Position numbers and translations under genes: made by a program
Origin: a virus
Virus record (IMG/VR): IMGVR_UViG_3300030101_002770
Span: 1-20,582 of that record
Reading direction: 5' to 3' (one strand)
DNA length: 20,582 bases
The notes under the pieces: model-generated
The model's input: only the letters and a program-made list of their open reading frames with translations
Databases searched by the model: none
What the model was told of the DNA's origin: nothing
Part shown: in pieces, positions 11,377-19,874 of the stretch
Numbering within the stretch: the stretch's first letter is position 1
Layout of the letters: each line of letters starts with the position of its first letter

Positions 11377-13878
11377 TTAATTATCACTCCTAATTATATC
11401 TACTTTTGGCATCATTTGATCTGAACTTGGCAGTGTTTTTCCTAAAACAGTCTTTTGAATTGATGTATCAGCTCTTAATTTTGCTAATTCTTCGTTCTGT
11501 TCTAGTTTTTCATCAGTATTTTCTTGTGCCATCATAGCTTTCATCTTATCAAGGTTCAATCTGTCTTCACCTTCCTTCTCTTTTCTAGCATTTTCTTGTG
11601 CTCGAAGGTCTAATTCTCTTGCTCTAAGCTTAGCAATAGGGTCATTATCAAATTGTGAAGTGATTTTCTTCTCTTCGTTCATGAAATCTTCCATCATTTC
11701 AGCAATTAGTTGAGCTTTTCTTGCTTCAATCTTTTGAGTCAACTGCATAATCTGCATTTGCATCTGTTGAGCCATCATTGGATTAGCTTGCATCTGCATT
11801 TGCATTTGTTGTAACTGCATTAGCTCATCTCTAAACTCTAGTTCAACTTGTTCTTGAGCCATTAAACTAATATGTTCAAAAATATTTTTTTCTAAACTAG
11901 CCATCACCATCGGATTATTTCTAGCCATGTTAGTTGCCATAAAATTTAAATGTGCTGTGATATGTGATCTATGATCTTGACCAGGAAATGCTTGAAACTG
12001 TCCTCCACTTAATGCTTGTATGTGTTCTAAAGCAGGATCCATTGGTTGTGGTGGTTGTGGTCTAACTAATATTTGATCAATATTTTTTACACCTAATGCT
12101 TCATACATATTTCTATATGCTTGATACATGTTGTGCATTTGTGGATTAGATTGTGCCAGTTGCAGTTCTGATTGCGCGAGGGATATACGCTGTGTTTGTG
12201 AAAAAATGTTGGGGTCAGCAACTGGCAATATATCTACTCTATCATCAAAGTCTGTTTGTTTAATCATTCTTTGACCCCCAACTACATCATACGGATATTC
12301 TTGAGGTAGATATAACTTGAATACTCTAGCCATAATTCTAAATTCATTTTTTAAAGCAGAGTAAATTCTTTTGTGAATCGCCGACATTGTTCTTGATCCT
12401 CTTTCTAAAAGAGCAACTGTTGTTCCAACTGCAGCATTTTGATTTCCTTCTCCAACTTGCATATCAGCGATTGATGCAAATCTTTGACCTGCTTGAACCA
12501 CAACACCCATCAACGACAATAAAGTCTGTGATGGTTCTTTAAACGGAAGCATCATAAATGAATCTCTTAGATTACCACCCGGTGCATCAACATCTCTAAA
12601 CTCACCTGGTTGAATTGATTGTGCATCGTCTCTGATTCTAATACCACGCATCTTAAATCCTGCAGGTAAATTAGAAAGGGTTCCGGCATCAAGTAACTGT
12701 CTTAATGCAGCTGTAGCTGTTCTTGACAAACCACCAATCATGTGAATTAAACCAAAGCCATAAAAACCTAGACCAGGTAAAAATTTAAAATGTACAAAAT
12801 ATTGTATTTTATTTTTATTTGGATCACCTATCTCATAATTTCTTTTGATAGATAATATTTCTCTTGATGATTCTTCAAGAGTTACAATGTATGGAATCTT
12901 AATTCCTGACGGCTCACCATTTTGATCTGTATGTTCAAAACCTTCTAAATCTAAATCAACATGACACTCCAATAAAGTGTAGACATCCTCGTTTGCAGTT
13001 TTAGTTACACCTTCAAGTTCTCTTTCTTTTTGTTCAACCGCAGTTTCTTTATCTGCAGGTTTTCCAATTTCTATGTCTCTATAGAAACCAGCAACTTGTT
13101 GTTTTCTTAAATCGTTTTCAGAAATTTTTACACGATGAATAATTGCTTCCGCATCATCTAATGAGGTAGCTGTATACGGAACAATTAAATCATCTGCTGG
13201 AACAAATTTACTTACAGCTCTTTGTTCCATTTCATCGTAGTAAACTTTTTTAAATGTACTACCTGAAAGAGGTAAATGAAATAACATGGAGTCGAACTCA
13301 GGTTCATATTCTTTCATTCTCTCCATGATTTCGTAATTCATATAATCTTCAACACGTTGTGCTTGATCTGTTTTTTCAGCGGATGGTGTTCCTAAAATTT
13401 GTGTTCTAACTGGACCATCAGCTGGTAGTAATTCTTTGTATGCTAATGCTTGAAACTGTGTGACAGCTTCTGCAAGAACTGGGTGAGTTGCACCTGATGC
13501 ACCTGAGAAAGGCTCAGTTCTATTATCATATTTAAAACCTAAAAGGTCTAAACCTTTTGTATAAGTTTGCTCCCAATCTTTTCTTGAAGAATTGTAGTCT
13601 TGATATTTTGCATTTAAATCTGAAGCAAGTCTTCCTAAAACTTCTTCCGGTAAAAAATCTGCTAGGTTTGCATAATGTTCATCACCACCCTCTGGCGATG
13701 CTGCACCTGGATCTAAATCAATATCTACTGATCCATCTTCGTTTTCTTGTACTTCTACAGGACCAGGAGACTCTTGTTGTTCTTCAACTGTCTCAACTAT
13801 CTGTTCTTGTATTTCTTCTTCACCTGGAACTTCAAATGTTTTTCTTGGTTCGTTTGGAAGCGATTTGTCTGTTGCCAT
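11377..13878 (-). CDS. Portal protein (P22-type, large)
   Basis: An 833-residue protein preceded by GGAG. Residues 1-75 are acidic and disordered. Residues ~80-600 form the portal body with the signatures FSGASGATHPVLAEAVTQFQ (about 123-142), YKELLPADGPVR, a stem/clip region and the segment NLPAGFKMRGIRIRDDA. The C-terminal ~150 residues (from about 685) are a Met/Gln-rich coiled coil (MQMQMQANPMMAQQ) resembling the barrel of P22 portals. It forms the dodecameric ring at one head vertex through which terminase packages DNA. It is placed after terminase and the two large proteins, with a DUF6496-like gene 3 nt downstream. Confidence 0.93.
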   Translation of the reverse strand: MATDKSLPNEPRKTFEVPGEEEIQEQIVETVEEQQESPGPVEVQENEDGSVDIDLDPGAASPEGGDEHYANLADFLPEEVLGRLASDLNAKYQDYNSSRKDWEQTYTKGLDLLGFKYDNRTEPFSGASGATHPVLAEAVTQFQALAYKELLPADGPVRTQILGTPSAEKTDQAQRVEDYMNYEIMERMKEYEPEFDSMLFHLPLSGSTFKKVYYDEMEQRAVSKFVPADDLIVPYTATSLDDAEAIIHRVKISENDLRKQQVAGFYRDIEIGKPADKETAVEQKERELEGVTKTANEDVYTLLECHVDLDLEGFEHTDQNGEPSGIKIPYIVTLEESSREILSIKRNYEIGDPNKNKIQYFVHFKFLPGLGFYGFGLIHMIGGLSRTATAALRQLLDAGTLSNLPAGFKMRGIRIRDDAQSIQPGEFRDVDAPGGNLRDSFMMLPFKEPSQTLLSLMGVVVQAGQRFASIADMQVGEGNQNAAVGTTVALLERGSRTMSAIHKRIYSALKNEFRIMARVFKLYLPQEYPYDVVGGQRMIKQTDFDDRVDILPVADPNIFSQTQRISLAQSELQLAQSNPQMHNMYQAYRNMYEALGVKNIDQILVRPQPPQPMDPALEHIQALSGGQFQAFPGQDHRSHITAHLNFMATNMARNNPMVMASLEKNIFEHISLMAQEQVELEFRDELMQLQQMQMQMQANPMMAQQMQMQIMQLTQKIEARKAQLIAEMMEDFMNEEKKITSQFDNDPIAKLRARELDLRAQENARKEKEGEDRLNLDKMKAMMAQENTDEKLEQNEELAKLRADTSIQKTVLGKTLPSSDQMMPKVDIIRSDN

Positions 13879-13990
13879 TTATTTTCTCCGTAAGTTTTAC
13901 ATGTTTAACAGTATTATAGGATAAATTCAAGCCTTGTGGCATGGGTCCAGACTTTGGTGGCGGACCTGATTTTTTTCCTAATCTAGTCAT
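13832..13990 (-). CDS. Mini-protein with GPPPKSGPMPQG motif, 52 aa
   Basis: ATG at 13990, TGA at 13832. It begins MTRLGKKSGPPPKSGPMPQG and continues NLSYNTVKHVKLTEK before a basic tail. It fills the 104-bp gap between the 829-aa gene and the portal, overlapping the stop of the former by 8 nt (ATG ACT AG) and the first 47 nt of the portal. The Pro/Gly motif GPPPK.GP.PQG recalls a tiny ORF found in marine phages near the portal. The C-terminal half is encoded over the portal start in another frame, so only residues ~1-34 may be under separate selection. Function unknown. Confidence 0.55.
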   Translation of the reverse strand: MTRLGKKSGPPPKSGPMPQGLNLSYNTVKHVKLTEKINGNRQIASKRTKKNI

Positions 13991-16472
13991 CGTATGTATA
14001 TTTTTTCATATCTTCTAAATCAATTTCATCAATGTATTCTTCTACATCTTTAAGTTTGCCTTCTGCATCAGGTCTAGCTGTAGCTTCTCTATAAATCAAG
14101 CCTCCGGTTTCAGGATCGGTTTCTATTTCCATTTCCATATCTTTTTCTATCATTTCGCCTGATTCTTTTCTTTTACCAATTGTTACTTTGTTACCTTGTT
14201 CTGTAACAGTATAACCATCTGCTTTATAAACATCAGCAAATTCATCGGATCTATTACCGGTAAAAAATTTCATTCCAGTTGCTTCGGCTTTTGTTTTAAC
14301 TTTTTTAATAAGGTCAGTTATAAAATCAGGTATTTCATCTATAGCTTTTGAAACAGCTGGAGCTAAGGGTTCAGCTATTTTTATAAATTTACCTATTACT
14401 GGTAATGATGCAAGGCCTCCCATAATTTTTACAAATTTTCTTTTACTTGGATCATCGGGTCCATCTGCAAAACCTTCACGACTAATATCAACCATACCGC
14501 CTTCATCCATCAAAGGTTCTATTTCACCAGCCAAGTATTGTTGTTTTTGAAAAGGTGTCATTGCATCTAGTTTTGCTTTTTCAGCAGCACCTCTTTTACC
14601 TAATTGATAAAGACCTTCGCCTGCTAAAGATAACAATCCAAGTGGTTGCGCAACTCTTGCTACTCGCATTGCGTTTGCTGGAGATAAACCTAAATTAAAA
14701 AACTTTTGTACAATTGGATTAGAGGTTAACCTACTTGTTTGTTTTACAAGATCAGGTGCGAGCGCAGCTTCAAGTCCTAATGTAGCTCTATCTATTGCAG
14801 AAGTTGGATCAACACCAAAGCCTGCTGTAAGTGCTAGTGTTCCTGTTGGAGTAGGTATGGCTTTTAAGGTTTCGCCTACACCTCTTAATAAACCAAGATT
14901 AGATCCAAGTTCATTCGTTCTTATTTCAAAATTTTTAAACATATCTCTTGTTTTAGTTTTATCTGGTGTAGGTATTTTGTCTGCTGTTGTCATGCCAGGC
15001 ACCATTGATTGTACAGCTAGTTTATCCACATCTTTTAAAAATTGTTTGTTTTGAAATAATTTTTCAGCTGTTTTTCCTGCAGTTCTTTTTTCATTTTCAA
15101 TTTGTCCCTGCATAACAGCACCTATTCCTGCTCTGTCAACATCTGTTAGTTCTTTTACAGGTTTGTCATAAATACCAAAACCTAAAACGTTTGCATAATT
15201 AACACCAGTTACCTTTGGTTTTAAAGTAACCTCGTCTAACTGAAGACCTTGAACTCTACCTCCTGCTAAATCAACTACAGAAGATATTTTTAAATTATTA
15301 AATTCTATTTGTTTTTGTAACTCTTTAGGTATGGTTTTTAAATTACTAGCTTTTTTATAAAGTTTATTTTGTTCTGTATATAATTGTTTTAGTTTGTTTT
15401 CATAAGGTTTGACAAGTTCGTTATTTATCTGCACAAGTTTAGGATCATCAAAATCTAATCCTAAATTCATTACATTGTACATTTCACCTGTTTTTTTAAC
15501 TTGATTTAAACTTAAACGGTGAGCTTGTTCTAAAGGTTGACCTTTTTTAAAATCTGCTAGAATTCTTTCAATATTATTATCAGATACTTCTTTTACTAAA
15601 TCGTATTTCTTTTTATTAGCTTTTCTTCTTATTGGATCAGGATCTTCATCTCCTATTAATTTTAATTTTTTTCTTTTAGCAAGAGCTTTTTCTGCAGCTT
15701 CTTTAGTATTGAAATATTTAACACCTATAAATTCTTCGGGTATATTTGTTATATCTGCAAACCTTGCACCAGTGTTTCCAAAGTTTACTTTAAATTTTGC
15801 TTTTTCTGGTATGTTATATAATGATTTACCCGTAGATTTATCTACAGCTTTTCTATCTACATCTCTTATCTCTCTTACAGTTAAATATTTTTCTCCAGGA
15901 GCTTTACCAAACAAATCACCTCTTTGATCTATAGATGCTTTTCTTTCTGCGTAAGGAATATCTTTTATTTTGCCTTCTTTTTTTAATGCAGTTATTCTTT
16001 TACCAACAGGTGATCTACTTAAACCTAATTCGTCTGCAATAGCCTGTGCTCCCATTTTATCTACTTGATGAAGTTTAATTATTTGTTTTTCTATTTCAGG
16101 AGGAAAAGGTTTTCTAAAAGCACTTTTACCCGGTGTTCCGTCTTGAAAATTTTCTCTACCCAAACCAGGTAATGTTTCACCTGGATTTTCTTTTATGAAA
16201 TCTTTTAGCTGTTGAGTTCTTTCTTTAATAAATTTAAGTGCTTCTTGTTTATTAATGCTTTCAGATTCTTCAACTTTATCTAATTGTTTCTGAAGTAAAT
16301 TAATCATCTCACGTTTATCAAATCCACCCAATGCTCCTTTGATATAAAGATCTGCTTTTTTTTGAAACTGTTCTAGTGTGAAAGGTTTTGGTTTAGGAAT
16401 CGGAGGAGTTCCATCTTTTAGACCTGGACGAGTTAGATAGGCCATCATCTGTTCGTATTCGCCTATCTTCAT
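13983..16472 (-). CDS. Large HTH-containing protein, probable internal virion/ejection protein (829 aa)
   Basis: The 829-residue protein begins MKIGEYEQMMAYLTRPGLKD. A helix-turn-helix-like segment lies at about 128-168 (IEKQIIKLHQVDKMGAQAIA, then DELGLSRSPVGKRITALKKE). A long charged middle (200-500) is rich in Lys and Asp/Glu. A hydrophobic/amphipathic region (about 540-640, with LALTAGFGVDPTSAIDRATL and AQPLGLLSLAGEGLYQLGKR) is followed by FADGPDDPSKRKFVKIMGGL and ASLPVIGKFIKIAE near 668-700. Such patterns suit a protein carried in the head and ejected with DNA. It starts in the stop of the 300-aa gene (TAATG). No enzyme motif is recognised. Placing it between terminase and portal is unusual. 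Confidence 0.6.
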   Translation of the reverse strand: MKIGEYEQMMAYLTRPGLKDGTPPIPKPKPFTLEQFQKKADLYIKGALGGFDKREMINLLQKQLDKVEESESINKQEALKFIKERTQQLKDFIKENPGETLPGLGRENFQDGTPGKSAFRKPFPPEIEKQIIKLHQVDKMGAQAIADELGLSRSPVGKRITALKKEGKIKDIPYAERKASIDQRGDLFGKAPGEKYLTVREIRDVDRKAVDKSTGKSLYNIPEKAKFKVNFGNTGARFADITNIPEEFIGVKYFNTKEAAEKALAKRKKLKLIGDEDPDPIRRKANKKKYDLVKEVSDNNIERILADFKKGQPLEQAHRLSLNQVKKTGEMYNVMNLGLDFDDPKLVQINNELVKPYENKLKQLYTEQNKLYKKASNLKTIPKELQKQIEFNNLKISSVVDLAGGRVQGLQLDEVTLKPKVTGVNYANVLGFGIYDKPVKELTDVDRAGIGAVMQGQIENEKRTAGKTAEKLFQNKQFLKDVDKLAVQSMVPGMTTADKIPTPDKTKTRDMFKNFEIRTNELGSNLGLLRGVGETLKAIPTPTGTLALTAGFGVDPTSAIDRATLGLEAALAPDLVKQTSRLTSNPIVQKFFNLGLSPANAMRVARVAQPLGLLSLAGEGLYQLGKRGAAEKAKLDAMTPFQKQQYLAGEIEPLMDEGGMVDISREGFADGPDDPSKRKFVKIMGGLASLPVIGKFIKIAEPLAPAVSKAIDEIPDFITDLIKKVKTKAEATGMKFFTGNRSDEFADVYKADGYTVTEQGNKVTIGKRKESGEMIEKDMEMEIETDPETGGLIYREATARPDAEGKLKDVEEYIDEIDLEDMKKYTYDD

Positions 16473-17374
16473 TACATCCCCATTAAATAATTTAAACCAC
16501 CTTCGGCATTATCTCTTCTAGTCTTTTTAAGTTTTTCTAAGATACTAATTATTTCATCAGTTCCTTTTCCTTCTTCAAGTAATTTCATAGCTTCATCAAG
16601 TGTAGCTAATGCTTCAGCTTTATTTTGTGGGTCAGGATCATCTATAATATCACTTAATAGCTCGTCATTAATTCCTGGATATTTTTGTCTTAATTTAAAT
16701 CTTTCAGTCATTTTAGGAGCCATCTCTTCTCCCTTTATTAAATCTAACATTTCTTCATTAGATATGCCTTTAGGAGCATCTTTATTTATTTTTATATCAA
16801 ACATACCTCTTGAATCTAAAAACTCACCCATGCTTTCAGTAATTCTACCAGTTCTTTCTTTTTCAAGTAATTCTTCTCCAACATCTCTTAAATCCATCAA
16901 TGCATCACCACCAAAATTTTCTTCAAATATATCTATTGGATCTTTTTTTTCTGGTATATCAATTCCACGTCTACCTAATACAACTCTTGCAGCTGTTCTT
17001 GTCATACCTTCTATGGGATCTAAACCACCTCCTGGCCTGTATGGATTCTTTAAGCTTTCAAGCCCTGAGGCCTGATCCTTTTTTGGTAAACCTACATTTC
17101 CTTCACCTTTTACAATTTTTTCTAAATCACCCATAGGATCGTCTTCTGTAAGATTATTTTTATCCCTTTTGATAGAAATAACTTCACCTTCTTTTTTAAT
17201 TCCTGGTTCCTGTTTCTTGCCTCTAGCAAATATTCTTTCGATTTGTTTTCTAAGCAATGGTGTCACTTCACCAAACTCTTGTTTAGCTATGTTGAAAGCA
17301 TCTTCTATTTTTCTAATACCACCAGTTCTAACTAGGTTGCTAAGTGATAGTAAAAATTTTGCAAGTTGTCCCAT
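16472..17374 (-). CDS. Protein of 300 aa between terminase and internal protein (unknown)
   Basis: Begins MGQLAKFLLSLSNLVRTGGI. N-terminal ~20 residues are hydrophobic but short for a signal peptide. The rest is charged and helical, with a conserved-looking block about 110-160 (YRPGGGLDPIEGMTRTAARV, then VLGRRGIDIPEKKDPIDIFE) and a C-terminal EKLKKTRRDNAEGGLNYLMGM. That terminal GGLNYLMG motif is one I associate with other marine phage virion proteins. Both junctions are TAATG overlaps (with terminase at 17374, with the 829-aa gene at 16472), so the three are one translational unit. Possible internal virion protein or ejection partner. No firm family. Confidence 0.7.
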   Translation of the reverse strand: MGQLAKFLLSLSNLVRTGGIRKIEDAFNIAKQEFGEVTPLLRKQIERIFARGKKQEPGIKKEGEVISIKRDKNNLTEDDPMGDLEKIVKGEGNVGLPKKDQASGLESLKNPYRPGGGLDPIEGMTRTAARVVLGRRGIDIPEKKDPIDIFEENFGGDALMDLRDVGEELLEKERTGRITESMGEFLDSRGMFDIKINKDAPKGISNEEMLDLIKGEEMAPKMTERFKLRQKYPGINDELLSDIIDDPDPQNKAEALATLDEAMKLLEEGKGTDEIISILEKLKKTRRDNAEGGLNYLMGM

Positions 17375-18852
17375 TAGTAATACGTCCTTTGTTTCTGTGG
17401 CAGCTCTTCATCCTGATAGTCTTCAGGGTGTTGTATCAAACCACCTTGTCTGAATCTCATCACAGCCTGAGTCATCGAGTCGACCAAGTCATCGTGGTCG
17501 CCATATGGAAACGCTGCACATTCTTCAATGACTTCTTGTGCAAATTCCATTTCTTTAGGCGCATAAATACGTCCTGACTCAAACAGTGGAGAAACACTGT
17601 TAACTCTAGTATGTTTATCATTTCCTTTGCTTGGTGTAAAGTTAATTACTGGAATCCCCATTTTTCTTAGTTCATATGTCAGAGGTAGTCCAGAAGCCTT
17701 AGATTCAATAATCACTGTTTCCGGATTCCAGTATCCGTATTGATCCATAGCAATACGACGTAATTCAGGAAACTCGTATCTGCCTTTCATAGCATCTACT
17801 AATATTAAACAAGGACCACTATCTTCATGAGGTGTAAAGACTCCCCATGTTGTTATTGCTGAATAGTCAGCAGAAGATTTTTTCATAAACGCTGTATCGT
17901 AAGATTGTATTACATGTTCTAGTGGTGGTATGTCTCCTTCCCAATCTTGCCACCATTCACGTTTGATTAATGCTCCTTCTTCGCCGGTTGGATTCTGCAT
18001 GTACTGTGCATTCCATTTTGAAAGGGGTATAGAAGCCTTGACCGATTCTAAATCTTTTATGCTCCAGTATTCAGGCCACAGGGGCTTACCAGAAGGTAAG
18101 ATTGCAGGAAACTCGATTACTTCCCATTGATCCGCTTTAGGTTCTTTTTGTGCAGAGATTAATCTACCAGCTAAATCTTTTTGATTCCATCGTGTCATTA
18201 CAATTACAATTGTCCCACCAGGTTGAAGACGTTGACGTGGACCAGATGTATACCATTCGTAAGTCCTATCTAACGCTTGCGCATTCATTGCATCTTGTTC
18301 AGTATGTGGATCATCAATAATCAAAAGATCGGCACCACGACCAGTAATTGCAGACCCAACACCAGCAGCATAATATTCACCGCCTTGTTGTGTTTCCCAT
18401 TTACCAGCAGCTTGACTATCTTCTTTTAATCTTGTTTGAAATACTTCTTTGTATTCTTGTGAATCCATAAGTTGTTTTGCTTTACGACCAAACCTTACAG
18501 ATAATTCAGTTGTGTTTGTAGATTGAATAATTTTTAATTTAGGATTACGGCCTACCATCCAAGCAGGTAATAGGTAAGATGCAAACTCAGACTTAGTGTG
18601 TCTAGGTGCCATATTAATAATAACACGTTTTACTTTTCCGGTTGCAATATCATTAAATTTTTTTGCTACTCGTTTGTGATGAGATCCTTCTACAAAATCA
18701 GGCCAAACGTGTTTTACAAAAGCCATAAAGTCATTTTGAATCTGAGACTCCTTTTTCTTTTCTTTCCATTTGTTCATGTAAAGAGCTAGTTCTCTTTTTA
18801 CATCTGGTGGTAGCTTTTCAAATTTTTTTAATTTTTCTTTATCTAAGTTCAT
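17374..18852 (-). CDS. terL: Terminase large subunit (ATPase-nuclease)
   Basis: A 492-residue protein with the full terminase layout. The ATPase half has a Walker A-like MAPRHTKSEF (81-90), Walker B LLIIDDPH (176-183) and the coupling motif TIVIVMTRW (214-222). The nuclease half has the RNase H-like acidic residues D319 (SYDTAF), E383 (IIESKASG) and D452/D454/D455 (GDHDDLVDS). It packages DNA through the portal and cuts the concatemer. It begins the head module. There is no strong ribosome site. No terminase small subunit is recognisable upstream. The Walker A box lacks the usual GxxxxGK form, which is common in this terminase group. Confidence 0.95.
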   Translation of the reverse strand: MNLDKEKLKKFEKLPPDVKRELALYMNKWKEKKKESQIQNDFMAFVKHVWPDFVEGSHHKRVAKKFNDIATGKVKRVIINMAPRHTKSEFASYLLPAWMVGRNPKLKIIQSTNTTELSVRFGRKAKQLMDSQEYKEVFQTRLKEDSQAAGKWETQQGGEYYAAGVGSAITGRGADLLIIDDPHTEQDAMNAQALDRTYEWYTSGPRQRLQPGGTIVIVMTRWNQKDLAGRLISAQKEPKADQWEVIEFPAILPSGKPLWPEYWSIKDLESVKASIPLSKWNAQYMQNPTGEEGALIKREWWQDWEGDIPPLEHVIQSYDTAFMKKSSADYSAITTWGVFTPHEDSGPCLILVDAMKGRYEFPELRRIAMDQYGYWNPETVIIESKASGLPLTYELRKMGIPVINFTPSKGNDKHTRVNSVSPLFESGRIYAPKEMEFAQEVIEECAAFPYGDHDDLVDSMTQAVMRFRQGGLIQHPEDYQDEELPQKQRTYY

Positions 18853-18922
18853 TAAGTTTTAAATTTTCACAAAATTTTTACAGGTTAATTTTAAAATCTT
18901 TAAAAAGTATTTCATGGATGTC

Positions 18923-18950
18923 AATGTATAAAACTTAGCATATATGTCAA
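18923..18950 (-). promoter_or_regulatory. Candidate promoter upstream of terminase
   Basis: In the 207-bp gene-free stretch 18853-19059, which is very AT-rich, minus-strand TTGACA (18945-18950) is followed after 16 bp by TACATT (18923-18928). A second TTGACA lies at 18919-18924 without a good -10. These would start the packaging/head transcript ~70-80 nt before the terminase ATG. Apart from this promoter and the hairpin at 19015-19045, I see nothing else in the stretch. Confidence 0.4.
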
Positions 18951-19014
18951 ATATTGGGACCCCTTTTTTACAAAAGGTGATTAGTTAAAATAAAAAATTG
19001 CAAATTTTGGATGA

Positions 19015-19045
19015 GCCCTGGTACCTCTATTAGTGGTACCAGGGC
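19015..19045 (-). terminator. 11-bp hairpin after the 85-aa gene
   Basis: Arms GCCCTGGTACC (19015-19025) and GGTACCAGGGC (19035-19045) pair perfectly around a 9-nt loop. The 3' side on the minus strand has TCATCC and, about 15 nt later, a T run (TTTTTT). This is an imperfect intrinsic terminator separating the small right-hand genes from the terminase promoter region. Being a perfect inverted repeat with a KpnI-like core it could also be a protein site. Confidence 0.65.
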
Positions 19046-19059
19046 AAGAAAGGTTGGCT

Positions 19060-19317
19060 CTAGTCTAATAGAACCATGTATGCATCAGCGTTGTTTTGTC
19101 TGAAGTAGTTTATATCTTTACGTACTTTGTCCCAAAGCTTTGACGTACCGTCAACGCCTGCTGCTTTGTCCTCTAGTGTAGCTGCTAACTCATTGATGAA
19201 TATTCTATCATGAATGATAGACTCTTCTTTTGTAAGCATTACAGACTCACCGTTGAATCTGTTCTTACGTTCTTCTGTTTTCTCTGTTGAGTTTTTTCTG
19301 TTACTTCTTGTTATCAT
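19060..19317 (-). CDS. Small protein, 85 aa (unknown)
   Basis: Begins MITRSNRKNSTEKTEERKNR, a basic disordered N-terminus, then ESVMLTKEESIIHDRIFINE and LAATLEDKAAGVDGTSKLWD, a helical C-terminal domain ending NNADAYMVLLD. A methionine at residue 27 (MLTKEES...) is an alternative start. It has its own promoter (19334-19370) and a following hairpin, so it is a monocistronic unit. Its place just before terminase would fit a small terminase or packaging factor in some phages, but no such motif is visible. I do not recognise it. Confidence 0.72.
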   Translation of the reverse strand: MITRSNRKNSTEKTEERKNRFNGESVMLTKEESIIHDRIFINELAATLEDKAAGVDGTSKLWDKVRKDINYFRQNNADAYMVLLD

Positions 19318-19333
19318 ATTATACCTTTCGTTA

Positions 19334-19370
19334 ATAGGATTATCCTATCAACTTTGTCTGCTTTCGTCAA
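19334..19370 (-). promoter_or_regulatory. Promoter with overlapping dyad operator (copy 2)
   Basis: On the minus strand TTGACG (19365-19370) and TAGGAT (19342-19347) are exactly 17 bp apart. The -10 is half of a perfect 15-bp dyad, ATAGGAT and ATCCTAT around one base (19334-19348). The leader goes straight into GAAAGG and the ATG at 19317. The same arrangement is found upstream of the 63-aa gene. A dimeric regulator binding the dyad would cover the -10 and start site. Confidence 0.6.
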
Positions 19371-19668
19371 CCTTTATATCCCATTGACTATAACCATAAT
19401 AACCATGTGTTGTTTTCTTAGGGTTTTCAATCGGTGTTTCTAGACACTCGGTCCTAGGGTGCAACCTAATAAATTCATCTATATTTTCTTGTACGAAATT
19501 ATGCATACAACCTTGACTACAAAAGAAACGCCAATAATTATTTTCATTCCAACGATTAATTGTAACTTTTCTAGTTCTTAAAACCTTTGAGCCCTTGACA
19601 CCTCGCACTCGGTCAACTGTATGAGATTTGTGGCAACTCGGACCATGACACCAATTAAACTCGCTCAT
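19348..19668 (-). CDS. Zinc-finger-like small phage protein, 106 aa
   Basis: Begins MSEFNWCHGPSCHKSHTVDR. Cys/His pairs C7-H8...C12-H13 and C50...C54-M-H56 (FFCSQGCMHNF) suit a zinc ribbon or FCS-type treble clef, with C75 alone. The segment VRGVKGSKVLRTRKVTINRW between them is basic. Similar C-x4-C ... F-C-S-x-G-C proteins occur in marine phages without established function; nucleic-acid or protein binding is likely. It begins 1 nt after the stop of the 63-aa gene, so the two are co-expressed. Promoter 2 for the next gene lies just inside its 3' end (19348-19370 overlaps codons). Confidence 0.78.
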   Translation of the reverse strand: MSEFNWCHGPSCHKSHTVDRVRGVKGSKVLRTRKVTINRWNENNYWRFFCSQGCMHNFVQENIDEFIRLHPRTECLETPIENPKKTTHGYYGYSQWDIKVDESRQS

Positions 19669-19669
19669 C

Positions 19670-19861
19670 TTATAAACTCACTTTCCATGTTGTAGTTGCA
19701 GTTCTATATCCTTGTGCGTCTTGATCATAGTAAGTAATACAAGGTACACCAGATTTAGATGTAAAATATCTACAAAGGTCTGTCCACTTTGCATTTCTTG
19801 TAATATGTTTTTTGTGCTTCTTAGCCCAAAAAGTAATTTTAAATTGTTTATCTTTTATCAT
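19670..19861 (-). CDS. Small basic protein, 63 aa (unknown)
   Basis: Begins MIKDKQFKITFWAKKHKKHI, followed by TRNAKWTDLCRYFTSKSGVP and CITYYDQDAQGYRTATTTWK. Beta-type strands (QFKITFWAK, PCITYYDQ, YRTATTTWKVSL) with one helix (WTDLCRYFTSK) form a plausible small alpha/beta fold. Two Cys, basic charge. Directly downstream of promoter 1 with its dyad, AAAGG ribosome site before the ATG, and one base before the zinc-finger-like gene. Possibly an early regulator or host-takeover protein by context; function not recognised. Confidence 0.72.
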   Translation of the reverse strand: MIKDKQFKITFWAKKHKKHITRNAKWTDLCRYFTSKSGVPCITYYDQDAQGYRTATTTWKVSL

Positions 19862-19874
19862 TTTTACCTTTCTG

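Noticed and set aside
13913-13918. A perfect TATAAT (minus strand) with a half-copy of the TATAGGAT dyad just before the portal
   Set aside because: No acceptable -35 at 16-18 bp and no second dyad arm; it encodes SYN in the 52-aa gene, so chance in AT-rich DNA is enough.
13557-13919. A 120-codon plus-strand open frame opposite the portal N-terminus
   Set aside because: Leu/His-rich shadow of an acidic portal region; all other genes are on the minus strand and no promoter or ribosome site supports it.
18853-19059. Possible attachment site, origin or tRNA in the AT-rich gap before terminase
   Set aside because: No cloverleaf, iterons or recognisable core repeat; only promoter-like hexamers and one hairpin could be supported.
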